Below are positions 10,636 to 21,596 of a stretch of DNA of 64,000 nucleotides, in pieces. Under the pieces are notes generated by a model that saw only the letters and a list, made by a program, of their open reading frames with translations, was not told where the DNA came from and did no database searches. The first letter of the stretch is position 1, and each line of letters starts with the position of its first letter. Source of the DNA: Hormiphora californensis (lineage: Eukaryota; Ctenophora; Tentaculata; Cydippida; Pleurobrachiidae); contig CM035359.1 of the NCBI GenBank assembly GCA_020137815.1, positions 2,041,845 to 2,105,844 of the forward strand, written 5' to 3'. A program made the position numbers and the translations under genes.

Positions 10636-11167
10636 CTCATGACACACTCATGATACACTCATGAGCGCTCATGAGACGTTGAAACACCTAAAAACGTCTC
10701 ATGAGCGCTCATGATACACTCATGATACACTCATGACACACTCATGATACACTCATGAGCGCTCATGAGAGGAACGGACAGGTTCTTCCGACTTACCGCC
10801 TAAACTCATTGCCTGTGAGACCATAGAGTAGGCATGTGAAGGCTGCCACCATGCTAGTCCAACCCAAAAATATCCAAGGAAGACGCTAAAACCGGCAGCT
10901 TGACTCTATCTGATACCGTTCTCTCACAATAACCCAGTCCAGATCAATACTGGATGACCTAATACTACGGGCAGCACATAGTTCGAATTGCCCCGGTGGT
11001 TCGCATTGCCCCGGTTTACCCTATAATTCAGAATGTGTTAGTAAAACACGACGATTTTTTCTATCATGTTTGTAATTCATACTGACTAAACAGGAATTCC
11101 CCAAGAGTAACAAAAATATCTCAGGATGGGTCGATTTTGAGCGGCAAAAAGGCAAAATGCCCATAGA

Positions 11168-11226
11168 ACTAATCTCTACAACCTCCAACAAACTTGTCCA
11201 ATTCTGATTCTGTCCACTCTCACTAA
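11168..11226. repeat. Short dispersed repeat, copy 3 (inverted)
   Basis: Reads ccaattctgattctgtccactctcact, the inverse of the phrases at 3160 and 9388. Confidence 0.5.
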
Positions 11227-11279
11227 AAAAGGATTATATTGGTTTGGTTAGATCAGGAACGATTAAAAAACTATCATAC

Positions 11280-11573
11280 CGTGTAGCGTTGATTAGAGTA
11301 TTCACACTGAAGGAACACTACCATAGGTAGTTTATCATTACAAACCCGCTTCAGAAACCCTTTATAATCTTGTATCGGACACAGCGAGGCCTGGGATTGA
11401 GGAGGGTTTGAGTGAGGTGTGGTACTGTCACCATGGTACACGGCCGTTACACCAATCACCTCGTTTGTATTATCTGGAACTGGGGCCGGTGACTTTGGTA
11501 CAGAGGGCATTGCTGATAATTCTGCATGGACCGTGATAACCACCCACGCGAGGAGGAGAAGATGCATTGACAT
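11280..11573 (-). CDS. Small secreted protein or first exon of one
   Basis: The ORF starts MSMHLLLLAWVVITVHAE, a clear signal peptide. A Pro/Ser-rich mature part with three cysteines follows. It stops after 99 residues at tandem stops (tga tag near 11275). A possible donor (cacg|gtatga) lies at 11279-11280, so the ORF may instead be exon 1 of a longer gene. I do not recognise the family. Both flanks are repeats. Confidence 0.4.
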
Positions 11574-12095
11574 GTCAGCAACAGCAATTAAACTTTTCTT
11601 GAATTTTTCGAGATCATATCAAAAACATACTACGCCATAACAATATCAAGTATACGAGATGCTGCCGATTTTAAGTACTACTAGTAAATACTAAGTAGCT
11701 GCTATTGTTTATCACATCTTAGAAGATCACGTGATCAGTGCAGCTTTTAGGAGCCTGATCGGGGGCATGATAACAAATCTCAAATGCCTCATAAAAGCAT
11801 TTTAGATCACCTGTCACGAATTGTATTGTTTACAGCACAATGCCCTATATATAGCTATGCCCTATATATAGCTATAGCTACTCCTCTTTATATGACCAGA
11901 GAACTTGAGCACTTTAGGGCCTTTCTTAACGAGCTGCACCCTGCAATTGCACCCTGCAAACTTCTTTCTTAACGAGAGTTTGCACCCTGCAATTGCACCC
12001 TGCAATTGCACCCTGAAAACCTTCGTTAAGAAAGAAGTTTACAGGGTGCAATTGCATGCTTCACACGTGATAAAATGACGTGGGTGTTGAAGGAC

Positions 12096-12764
12096 ATATA
12101 TACCCTGCTAACTTAAATAACCCGCCAGCGGCGAGAAGTCACACTGGCGCGCTCTCAATATACAGCCAGTCCAGCGGCAGATTATTTCCCACTGGCTGGC
12201 TGTTTATTATTAACTCCTATGTTACATTCAAAGTGTGTGTAAATGATCAGTTCTTACTGAAATACAGAGGGAACACTGTTTGCAAGAGTTACACACTGCA
12301 TTGGAGAGAAAGAAACAACACATTCCGTCAATTTCTCTCTCTTTATCTCCCCTTTTGTTTCACTATCTCAATTCCTCTGTGTTATGTCTGGCATGCCCCA
12401 TATCTTGTTATTTCTTTCTCTCTCTCCTTAGTAACTGTTACCAAACAATATACACTCAATTGAGAGATTTTTTGACTGTTTCTCAGTTCTCTTTGTGTGT
12501 TTTGATTAGTGTTCTCTCTCTTGTTAGTGTGTAATACTTGAAACAAACAACTAAAGCAGGGTATATAACCCATAAACTCTGACCAATGGCACGTTATTGG
12601 TTTAAACCCCTCCGCCTCTCCCTCGGCTACGCCTCAGGATCGTCGTCGTGATTTAAACCAGTTTATCCGCCACTGGCGGATAAACTACAGCTACCTTCTC
12701 CCAGCGGCGCGCTGGGAGAAAGGTATCTGAAATAACGTGCCAGTGGCCAGAGTTTATGCCTCAT
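12096..12764. repeat. Dispersed ~660-bp repeat, copy 2
   Basis: Collinear with 2304-2962 over the whole length, with scattered differences. It ends directly next to the element at 12771-14420. Confidence 0.7.
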
Positions 12765-12770
12765 ATATCC

Positions 12771-14420
12771 CCTAGGGTGTTGGATTTTAAAATCAATTTT
12801 TTGTACCTCATCTTACTAGATAGAATTTTTAACGCTGATTCCGAATCTGTCAAAATTTTTGATCTACGAGCATGTCTTCAGGTGTAACCGTGCTCCTAAA
12901 TGAACTTGACTGTGCGCTGCGTTCCACTGCTGACACTATGATAGACTATCACGTGATCATGTCACGTGCTCTCTCCCCCAACCCAATTAGTTGCGCTCGC
13001 GATCTTACACACGAGCGCGTCACCCAGTGAGAAATGGAATGGTTAAACCCTGAGAGAGGGAGAGAGATTGGAAATATTATATTGGAATTCTGAAAAGATA
13101 TACAGACACTGGTTCCATTGATCCAAATGCAAGAGCAGGCTACTAATTTAGCGGTGTTTCCTGAAACAAGACCTGGACTTAAAGTGTGGTCCGAGCAACA
13201 GGAAGAGATCTGAAAGAGGAAGTACCTAGTTAGTAAATCTCAATCAGTAGATCGAGTAGGATATTCCCAATCCCGACCACTTTGAGCCGGGATTGTCTTA
13301 ACACACATGACAAATCACGTGTTTTGAGAAAGAGACTACCTTTTCCCAACTCGTATCATGATATCATTATTCGCTTGACTATCTCGATGACTTTTGGATC
13401 CCTCAACGAATTTATTGGATCGATATTAACCATCCCCACATTGCTTTAACTTCTCGGAACGTTCCGCACATTTTCTTGCTATAAAGGAAGAAGACCAGCT
13501 TCCCTCCGGATAATGCTATAAACCTAACAGCACGGGCTGTTTTGGAAGTTTTTACTCAGAATAACGTAGCAACAGCTAGAGAAATGGGGATTAAGCGGTC
13601 AGTACTTAGAACTATATGTTGCTTGTTGTATGTTGCTTTTCAGCCAACCTGCCGTTTAGTTTGTAGTACATACATTGGTATATTTCTCCATTCTTGTTGC
13701 TTTGGAAAGAAAAAGGTACTTCAGTATTGTCATCTAGCAGTCTTGACATATTTGTCACTGAGGATTTTGTTATAATTTTAGTAATACAAAAAACATCTAT
13801 AATGTATTCACAACCTATTTTCTAATCTAGAAGTCTGTTCAACCACCGAATTCAGAGCCTGAACTACCCAGTTCACCAGTCACACCTACGAGCACCCGAC
13901 TCAGACTTGTTCGATCAGACCAATGTTCAAGTAATTTTATTCTACACATGACCATTGTATTTTATATCTGAGATATATATCCACAAATGTTCAGCCGGAA
14001 ACATACTATTTAGCTTCTATGAAGTTTCATGATGCGTCTGTTTTGTGTTCTAAAATTCTTGGCATTTCATATTCTCATATTCCCTTCAAATTAATACGTT
14101 CCTTAATCTCGGAATTTCGGATAGAAAGTGAAAAACATCTCTCACCTATAGCCTGCTGGAGAGAGATGTTTCCACAGGTCTCAAGTGACGTGCTCGGAGT
14201 CGTGTGTAAGATCGCGAGCGCAACTAATTGGGTTGGGGGAGAGAGCACGTGACCTTGATTATCAGTTATCATTGTCAGCAGAACGCAGGCACAGTCAAGT
14301 TCATTTAGTGAGCCGTTATTTGGACCAAAACCGCTTCTTCGATTTAAAATTTACATATTCGGAATCAGCTATAATTTTCACTAAGAGATGTTCAAAAAAT
14401 TGTTTAAACCCAACACCCTA
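12771..14420. mobile_element. DNA transposon with ~250-bp inverted ends
   Basis: The ends pair: left tagggtgttggat, right caacaccctaa. Inside them ctctcccccaacccaattagttgcg (near 12971) meets its inverse at about 14210-14240. The 6-bp atatcc flanks both sides (12765-12770 and 14421-14426). The centre carries a helix-turn-helix-like peptide, ARAVLEVFTQNNVATAREMG (near 13527-13585), and a separate exon-like stretch at 13831-13930. Both suggest a decayed transposase. Confidence 0.6.
13500..13930 (+). pseudogene. Remnant of a transposase gene (HTH segment)
   Basis: The frame near 13527-13610 gives VLEVFTQNNVATAREMGIKR, the pattern of a DNA-binding helix-turn-helix found in many transposases. A second stretch, 13831-13930, starts after ctaatctag and ends at gtaatt, and encodes a Pro/Ser-rich peptide. 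No catalytic motif is visible. This could be an internally deleted copy. Confidence 0.3.
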
Positions 14421-14730
14421 ATATCCTTTTTGTGTCAATACATGTACGTCTTCCGCACTACGTGCGCCTATCTGGTACGTAAAGGGCAATTGCACCCTAC
14501 AATTTCTTTGTAACAAATTGCTGGGCTCAATCAGTCAGGGTGAATGCTCATTACCCCTATAACTGGTTGAAAATCTTTCTTAGCGTAAAGAATGATACCC
14601 TGTCAATCTGCACAGCATTAAAGGGTGCATTGTAGTTTTTGTACATCTAAGAAAGGCCCTTAGACTGTGGACTCTTTGGTCACATTAGTCACACGGGACT
14701 ATTTTTAGTGAATGATTTTATTTAACACAG

Positions 14731-14810
14731 TTCCGCACCCTAATGTCTTGAGTGGCTGGTCCAACCGTAGCGGGAAGACCTGCGCGTACTATTGGAGTGG
14801 AGGGCTTAAG
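14731..14810 (+). CDS. Possible degenerate kringle half-exon
   Basis: Bounded by an acceptor (tttaacacag) and a strong donor (aag|gtaagt). The open frame has phase 1 to 0, exactly like the kringle exon at 16515. It contains SGKTCAYYW, which resembles the kringle GxxCxxW centre. No matching second-half exon was found. It may be a decayed kringle or a chance match. Confidence 0.25.
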
Positions 14811-15594
14811 GTAAGTATTTATCAATGATTCACGCACTAGCAAGGGGTCTTGTCTGCCCAACTCAATGTTATGCAATAAATGTTATCCAACAAGTTATCC
14901 AGCCCACCTAATGTTTGTTGGGGTTGGTCGTGGTCGGAACAACGGTAGTTGTCCTTCACCAGTAATGCATTTAAACTTCATGGGATTTGTCTGTGTGACG
15001 ACCAAGGTGGACATTCGATGGGATTTAAAACGTCGAGAATGCTGAGTACGTATAATCGCCGACTATCTCTTTACTTTTCTAGTATACCTTTGGGTAGTTT
15101 CAGTAACAGTCGTTATATCCAGCATAAACAAAGTAGAACTGATATTATACTTAGTATACATTTTACAAGCAATGTTTACAATGTCTTTATGAAGTCTAAT
15201 TGTGTCGACGGATTGACGGTCCGGTTTCACTCGGAAAACGGATGAAAACAATCAGTAGGACGCGGTCTTTAGGTTCATCGCGTGGGACGTGGGACACATG
15301 AACTTTTTGCCGCGCTATGAACGTTGGTCTCAAATTATTGCAGATACGTATTTAGATGGATCACATTCGTGTTCCGTCAGAATCGGGGGAGTGGCCAGGA
15401 ATATTTACTTGAAAGAAAACATTAGTTTAGAGGATATACTTTCGTGATCTCCTCGAATGTCGGATTCATGGCACAAGGGGGAATTTGAAGAATATAACCT
15501 GAAAATATCTTGTTAAAGGCCTCCATTATATTCCCATTGATTGGCCGCGCCGGAATTTTAGTGGCATATAACCTGTTAAGGAAGCGCTGAAATT

Positions 15595-15733
15595 TGTTTT
15601 GAGAGGAGATCATGTCGAGTTCTTCCTGCAAAACAAATTTCAAGTCTCTATCTCATCAGGGAGTGGAGTTATGACCGTGGGAAATTTTACAAAACCCGAG
15701 TGAGGGACATAGTAGTTTGGGGTGTACTTTAGG
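15595..15733. mobile_element. Right half of the palindromic MITE also at 35043-35273
   Basis: From gagatcatgtcgagttcttc to gtagtttggggtgtacttta the sequence matches 35140-35273 almost base for base. The left half is missing or too diverged to see. Confidence 0.6.
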
Positions 15734-16000
15734 AAGCGCGCTGACCCTTTCTAGTTTCTCTCTCGCTTCACTCTGAAAAGGTTGAGCGAGGAGAAAGTTC
15801 AGTAATCATTTACTCAACAAGGAATCATGCTGATTGCCATGACAGTTATAGGTATAATACCCACCAAGTGGTATTATATCAATTGTCTGAATAGTATCAG
15901 TACTGAATTCAACCAAGTGATTTAATAAATCCTGAATCCAGTACGCTATAATATCCTAATCCTTACTCAACAAGTGATGAAAACGGCCTATTCGCCCCCA

Positions 16001-16455
16001 CCAGGAAGCGACCGAATATTCGGTTCGGTTCGGTTCGGAGATTCGGTGTTTTTTCGGTTCGGTTCGGTTCGGTTCGGTTCGGTGGAAAATTTTGGCCGAA
16101 TCACCGAATTTTTTGTTCAAAAAATGGCCAAAAATCGGGCTTTTCGGCCATCATTTGTCAATTATTTCACGAAAATTTTTATGGATTTCAATGTCAATTT
16201 GACTTTGAAAATTTTTCACAAAATTGACTTTGAAATATTTTCCAAACTTTTTTATCAAATTTCAGAGAATGATTCTCAACACCTTGATCGGTGCTTTCCG
16301 TGAATTTTTAGAGAAAACTTTGCATATGAAAAATTTGCTGTGGTTCGGTTCGGTTCGGTAACCGAAATTCGGTTCGGTTCGGTTCGGTAAATTTTTTTTC
16401 CCGATTCGGTTCGGTTCGGTTCGGTGGTAAAAATCCCGGTTCGGTCGTTTCCTGG
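16001..16455. mobile_element. Fold-back element with (TTCGG)n-rich arms
   Basis: The ends are ccaggaagcgaccgaat and the inverse ttcggtcgtttcctgg. Each arm holds runs of ggttcggttcgg. The 6-7-bp sequence (g)ccccca flanks both sides. The termini resemble those of the 109-bp MITE family (caggaaccgaccgaa), so the two may share a transposase. Confidence 0.65.
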
Positions 16456-16514
16456 CCCCCACTATAACAGCTAGTACTAATAGTAATATAGTGGTATTCT
16501 CCCCCACAATTCAG

Positions 16515-16955
16515 ATCACTGTGCCGATGGAAACCAGCAGTCCTATACTGGCAGCATTGCCGTGACACACGATGGGAGATCATGTAAGGCGTGGAAGCTG
16601 ACCTCATATTTTGATATGGTACTGATTACAACCTTCAAGAATTCCCCATCCCCCTCTATGGGGAATTCTTGAAGGTTTAGAGTCTATCCTGGCAGCTGCT
16701 GCAATGCTTTATCACAATTTGTCAATTCACATCAGGAACCGACCGAATCAGGAAATACTGGTCCCTGATTGGCTGATAACCAGTCACGTGACCTAAATAA
16801 CGAGTTCTGATTGGTTATTTACTTGTTTCATTCCCAGGTGGGTACTCATGGTGACCACAACTACTGTAGAAACCCAGATGGGGACAGTAGGGCGTGGTGT
16901 GTAAAGACTGATGGTAGTGGGTGGGATTACTGTGCGGTGCCAACGTGTCCTGAAC
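16515..16955 (+). CDS. Kringle domain exons of a mosaic secreted protein
   Basis: Two exons, 16515-16618 (phase 1 to 0) and 16838-16955 (phase 0 to 1). The first carries the amino half of a kringle (CADGNQQSYTGS then DGRSCKAW). The second carries the carboxyl half (NYCRNPDGDSRAWC, then GWDYCAVPTC). Six cysteines are in kringle order. Kringles bind proteins and lysine-like ligands in secreted proteases and receptors. The incoming phase 1 shows that 5' exons are missing from this model. The 3' splice site of the second exon lies at the very end of a MITE copy (16733-16837). Confidence 0.8.
16733..16837. mobile_element. caggaaccgaccgaa MITE, copy a
   Basis: Starts atcaggaaccgaccgaatca. The body matches copies at 22719, 26831 and (inverted) 52202. 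Its right end reads ttgtttcattcccag instead of the usual ttgtttcggtcggttcctg. The altered end is the acceptor of the second kringle exon. Confidence 0.75.
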
Positions 16956-17144
16956 GTGAGTCAATTGCTGGGTAACTTTAGAAGTCATTAATTACTGTAG
17001 ATCTAGGCATCGCGCTCAGAACAGGAGCAAGGATAGTGTCCAGTGGACAGGCATAACAATGAATTTGTTCCATACTATATCACGTGGAAGCTGCTAGCGA
17101 GACTATAATTGATATCAATTAGTGAACCCAATCTCCCCCTGCAG

Positions 17145-17870
17145 CGGCTATTGGAGTACTAGCATCTTGGGAGAAGGAGGTTCAAATCGATCTTGCCAAG
17201 TTTGGTTCTGCCACCATGTCCAGTACTTACATTGAGGAGAATGAGGCAATCAAGGCCATTGATCAAGTGTACGAGCAGCCGGAGGCACACAGTCGATGTA
17301 CCAGTGGTGTACCACAGTGGCTCCGAGTTGACCTCGATCAACCACTCTGTTTCTCAGTGAGTACAATGTACAATGTACAATGTACAATGTATAACAATGT
17401 ACATACCCAACCTACTGGCTATGGTAATTTCGGCCATCCCTTCTCAATGAGAAGTTCTCATAACGTGTGCAATGCACACTGTGCATACTTTTAGCACCCT
17501 CACCCAGCTTGGTGGGATTTTAAGGGAGTTTTAACAGTCGTTACCATGGTAACAATCATGGTAACAATCATGGTAACAATCATGGTAACAATCATCCCAT
17601 CCCCATAGAGAATAGTGGTGTGGCAAGATAAGCTGAACTCCTTCTACACCCGGATGCAGAACATGAAGGTTTCTATCAAGGACCGCTCCAGTGGAAATGT
17701 GCTTTCAGAGTGCGGGGGTAGGATCAGACTCTCTTCCTCCATGGCCCGAGAGGACCAGACCTACTCGGTCAGCTGTGCCATGACGTGTGGAAACCAGATA
17801 GAGCTGATGGTTGACAGCAGTGGGGAGGAGAATTGTATCCATATTTTGGAATTAGAGGCTTTCACAAGGG
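17145..17870 (+). CDS. Fucolectin-like (FTP/F5-8C) domain 1
   Basis: Two exons, 17145-17356 (phase 1 to 0) and 17609-17870 (phase 0 to 1). The first has SATMSSTYIEENEAIKAID and then PQWLRVDLDQPLC, the N-terminal pattern of eel-fucolectin/tachylectin-4/pentraxin-like (FTP) and discoidin folds. The second has IVVWQDKLNSFYTRMQNMKV and ends CIHILELEAFTRG, the C-terminal strand pattern. The role is inferred as glycan or surface binding. The fucose-binding residues are not obviously conserved. The exon ends exactly where a ~37-copy minisatellite begins. Confidence 0.65.
17357..17608. repeat. Intron with two short tandem repeats
   Basis: After the donor gtgagtacaatg, gtacaat is repeated about four times. 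Near 17538-17595, catggtaacaat is repeated four times. Both are minor arrays in one small intron. Confidence 0.6.
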
Positions 17871-19256
17871 GTAAGCTGCTAGGGGGGATTTTATCTTTCA
17901 CGAGGGGTAAGCTGCTAGGGGGCATTTTATCTTTCACAAGGGCCGGTAAGCTGCTAGGGGGGGGGGGGATTTTATCTTTCACAAGGGGTAAGCTGCTAGG
18001 GGGGATTTTATCTTTCACGAGGGGTAAGCTGCTAGGGGGCATTTTATCTTTCACAAGGGCCGGTAAGCTGCTAGGGGGGGGGGATTTTATCTTTCACAAG
18101 GGGTAAGCTGCTAGGGGGGATTTTATCTTTCACGAGGGCTAAGCTGCTAGGGGGCATTTTATCTTTCACAAGGGCCGGTAAGCTGCTAGGGGGGGGATTT
18201 TATCTTTCACAAGGGGTAAGCTGCTAGGGGGGGATTTTATCTTTCACGAGGGCTAAGCTGCTAGGGGGGATTTTATCTTTCACAAGGGCCGGTAAGCTGC
18301 TAGGGGGGGATTTTATCTTTCACAAGGGGTAAGCTGCTAGGGGGGATTTTATCTTTCACGAGGGCTAAGCTGCTAGGGGGCATTTTATCTTTCACAAGGG
18401 CCGGTAAGCTGCTAGGGGGGGGATTTTATCTTTCACAAGGGGTAAGCTGCTAGGGGGGGATTTTATCTTTCACGAGGGCTAAGCTGCTAGGGGGGATTTT
18501 ATCTTTCACAAGGGCCGGTAAGCTGCTAGGGGGCATTTTATCTTTCACAAGGGGTAAGCTGCTAGGGGGATTTTATCTTTCACAAGGGCTAAGCTGCTAG
18601 GGGGGATTTTATCTTTCACAAGGGGTAAGCTGCTAATAGGGGGGATTTTGTCTTTCACAATTAGGGGTAAGCTGCTAGGGGGGATTTTATCTTTCACAAT
18701 TAGGGGTAAGCTGCTAGGGGGGATTTTATCTTTCACAAGGGGTAAGCTGTTAGGGGGGATTTTATCTTTCACAATTAGGGGTAAGCTGCTAGGGGGGATT
18801 TTATCTTTCACAATTAGGGGTAAGCTGCTAGGGGGGATTTTATCTTTCACAATTAGGGGTAAGCTGCTAGGGGGGATTTTATCTTTCACAATTAGGGGTA
18901 AGCTGCTAGGGGGGATTTTATCTTTCACAATTAGGGGTAAGCTGTTAGGGGGGATTTTATCTTTCACAAGGGGTAAGCTGTTAGGGGGGATTTTATCTTT
19001 CACAATTAGGGGTAAGCTGCTAGGGGGGATTTTATCTTTCACAATTAGGGGTAAGCTGCTAGGGGGGATTTTATCTTTCACAATTAGGGGTAAGCTGCTA
19101 GGGGGGATTTTATCTTTCACAATTAGGGGTAAGCTGCTAGGGGGGATTTTATCTTTCACAATTAGGGGTAAGCTGCTAGGGGGGATTTTATCTTTCACAA
19201 TTAGGGGTAAGCTGCTAGGGGGGATTTTATCTTTCACAAGGGGTAAGCTGCTAGGG
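17861..19256 (+). repeat. Minisatellite of ~37 units carrying a 5' splice site
   Basis: The unit is about 35-41 bp: tttcacaaggggtaagctgc followed by taggggggattttatc, with variants (gagggctaagc, gggccggtaagc, attaggggtaagc). The first unit overlaps the true exon end and donor (ttcacaaggg|gtaagc, exon end 17870). Most later units keep a gtaagc donor-like core; some have ctaagc instead. From about 18648 the unit settles at 39 bp. G-runs recur in every unit. Confidence 0.9.
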
Positions 19257-19413
19257 TACTCATTCAGATGCTAGGGGTGACGGGGTGTTCATTAATCTCT
19301 CACTAGGGCTAATGCTAGTGGACTTTAATATTTCAGAGACTCACATACCCTCTATAGGTTGTCCCATGTACATGTGTAAAATATATTAATACATCCCAAA
19401 TTCACTCATTCAG

Positions 19414-20304
19414 TTTCCAAGGCGAGAGTATCGGGGGCCGATATGAACAGTCAGTATGGTGAAGGGAGAGCAGAGCTGGCCTACGATAAGCTCATAACAC
19501 CCCAACCTGGTATTGGAACCAACGAAGCTCACTCTGACTGTGACAGTGCCTCCTACAAGTGGCTTAGATTGGGTTTGAGGCCAGTCCGGGGAAAGACGAC
19601 CTGCGTGGCGGTAAGTGGAAGCAAACTTGATTATTGTTTTCATGAATTTTCTCCAAAAATATGTCTGATATTTTTTTTAAATAAATCAGTCGGTGAGGGT
19701 TTGGCAGTCAAAGCTAAACGAATACTCCATCCGTATGAATGGATTCAGCGTGAGAGTTAGAGATGGGAAAAGTCAAGAATATATGATGTGTGGGGGCCCT
19801 GTTACAATCAGTTCTGTGCATAGAAGGAAAGGTAAGACACAAATTGGAGACGTGAAACATACTTTCTCGAAAGCTTTTGTCCTGATTGATTGACTACCAA
19901 TATTGAATGTTCATGAATCTGGCATCTGCAGCAAACATATGGGACAAAAACAAAATCCATTGTTACAATCTACAATTTGTAGTACAAAGTAATACAAGTT
20001 TTTAATTTTTAAAAACTTGTATTACTTTGTAATCAGCTCCAGAATCTTGATCCTGTCGAGCGCTTTACCAGCAATCCCTTTATAAGCAAAGATACAATTT
20101 GTAGTACAAAGTTTAGTACTGTTGCTTGGTAACACCAATATTGTGTATCCAATTAATACAAATTCTCTCCCCAGACCAAACGTATATGGTGGAATGTGAG
20201 GGAGGGTTGGTGTGCGGTGTTGACACGGTAGAAGTGACTGTGGGGAGTTCCGGGTGCATCCATGTACTGGAAGTGGAGACGTTCGTTGTCAACGTACCCC
20301 GTTA
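19414..20304 (+). CDS. Fucolectin-like (FTP/F5-8C) domain 2
   Basis: Three exons, 19414-19610 (phase 1 to 0), 19690-19831 (0 to 1) and 20175-20304 (1 to 2). The order of motifs repeats domain 1: GRAELAYDKL and KWLRLGL, then VRVWQSKLNEYSIRMNGFSV with CGGPVTI, then CIHVLEVETFVVNVP. The equivalent of domain 1's second exon is split here by an extra intron. The last exon's donor is tta|gtaata, which joins in phase to the CCP exon at 22995 through a Tyr codon and avoids the in-frame tag. That donor is the first unit of the (agtaat)n microsatellite. Confidence 0.65.
19981..20031. repeat. Intronic hairpin
   Basis: tacaaagtaatacaagttttt pairs with aaaaacttgtattactttgta around a short AT loop, within the intron between domain-2 exons. 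Confidence 0.6.
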
Positions 20305-20478
20305 GTAATAATAGTAATAATAGTAGTAATAGTAATAATAGTAATAATAGTAGTAATAGTAATAATAGTAATAATAGTAATAATAGTAGTAATAGTAATA
20401 ATAGTAATAATAGTAATAATAGTAGTAATAGTAATAATAGTAATAATAGTAATAATAGTAATCATAGTAGTACTAGTC
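20303..20478. repeat. (AGTAAT)-type microsatellite starting on a splice donor
   Basis: agtaataatagtaat units run for about 170 bp. The first agtaata overlaps the donor of the preceding exon, so every unit repeats a gtaata core. A second array of the same unit lies at 21596-21755 in the same intron. Confidence 0.9.
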
Positions 20479-20757
20479 CTCCATCGTACTCCTAGTCCTC
20501 ATCGTCCTCACCTCGTCCATCCGTCCCTCCTAGTCTCCTCGTCTAATCGTCATCCTCGTACAATCCGTCCATCATCGTCATGTCCTCCTCGTCCTACATG
20601 TCCTCCTCGTCATCCTCGTCCTCCTGCCCGTTCACTCCTCGTCTCCTCGTCTCCTCGGTCCTCCTCCTTCCTGTCCTCCTCCTCCTCCCTCCTCCTCGTC
20701 TCCTCGCTCCGTCCCTCGTCCTACATAGTAATAATCGTAATACTTTAGTGGCATCCT

Positions 20758-21596
20758 CGGGGGAAAAAAATCCTGCCACTAAATCGGGGTGCCACTAAAT
20801 CGGGGAGATCCAAATTTGGCCCATAAAAACCTATTTTATGCCCAAAATGCTATACTAAGACTTAAAACACCTCTAACTGTTATATGCAATATTCATTATT
20901 CATGTATTGATGACATGATAATTTCTGATTAGAAATAGAAAACTTTAAAATAATTTTTTCAAAAAAAATGTGAAAAATTTTCTAAGTTAAACCAGCCCGT
21001 CCGATTTGTGTTTCGAATCGGTGCAGCTTACTGGATGTCCTGTCTAATTAGCAGGTTTGAAACGAACCGATACGTGATACCATGCCGAATCGGGGCACCC
21101 TAAGCGGGTGAGGAAGTATCAAAATTTCAAAATAACTTTTTCTCTCAAAATTTATGGGGAGCACCGATCAAAGCATTGACAATCGTACTGTAAAATTTTG
21201 CAAAAAAAGTTTTAAAATTTTTTTAAAGTATACTAGCCACGTCCGAATCGTGTTTCGAATCGGTGCATCTTATCGCATGTCCTGCTGCTAATTAGACAGT
21301 TCGGAACAAATCGGAACGTGATCCCCATCGAATCGAAATCTTGACTCTTAGTGACCTTGTGATTCAATGGCCCCATGGGGATCACGTATCGGTTCGTTCC
21401 GAACCGTCTAATTAGCAGCAGGATATGCGATAAGATTCACTGATTCGAAACACGATTTGGACGTGGCTGGTATTCCTTTGAAAAATTTTCAAAAAAATTT
21501 CACAAAAAAAATTCAAAAAATTTTCGGGGGAAAAAAATCGTGCCACTAAATCGGGGTGCCACTAAATCGGGGGCCACTAAATCGGGGTCCGACTGT
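20758..21596. mobile_element. Intronic element with pogo-like end and internal inverted copies
   Basis: Both edges carry gggggaaaaaaatc(c/g)tgccactaaatcgg, and the right edge ends cggggtccgactgta, like the MITE at 50361. Inside are three copies of a ~95-bp block (about 20995-21085, 21235-21330, and inverted 21378-21475), each with gtttcgaatcggtgca or its inverse. Confidence 0.5.

Larger units (their letters stand above)
9779..10798. mobile_element. 1-kb palindromic element with telomere-like centre
   Basis: The two ~500-bp arms are near-perfect reverse complements: cggtaagtcggaagaacctg on the left and its complement on the right. Each arm carries many copies of tcatgagcgctcatgag and tcatgagtgta, which are themselves palindromic. 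Each also holds a nested 75-bp element (9942-10016 and 10561-10635). The centre (about 10190-10385) carries ttagggttaggg on one side and ccctaaccctaa on the other. The 5-bp sequence taaac flanks both ends (9775-9779 and 10801-10805) and may be a target duplication. No ORF of note. Confidence 0.85.
11890..14683. mobile_element. Outer remnant element interrupted by nested insertions
   Basis: The left edge reads tatgaccagagaacttgagc...ttagggcctttctta and the right edge (near 14648-14683) is its diverged inverse. Both edges also share gggtgcaattgca-type phrases. Two other repeats (12096-12764 and 12771-14420) lie inside, so this looks like an older element split by later insertions. The boundaries are approximate. 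Confidence 0.4.
14427..16000. other. Gene-poor stretch with repeat fragments
   Basis: Mostly non-coding. It includes the edge of the nested elements (to about 14683), one candidate exon (14731-14810), a half MITE (15595-15733), and short repeats of caagtggtattata type around 15850-15970. The signal-peptide exon of the mosaic gene starting at 16515 should lie here or further upstream, but I could not identify it. Confidence 0.4.

Noticed and set aside
18545-19274. Repeat proteins (RGKLLGGILSFTI units and the reverse-strand equivalent)
   Set aside because: Intronic 39-bp minisatellite. The exon before it ends at a donor, and no start or domain supports translation.
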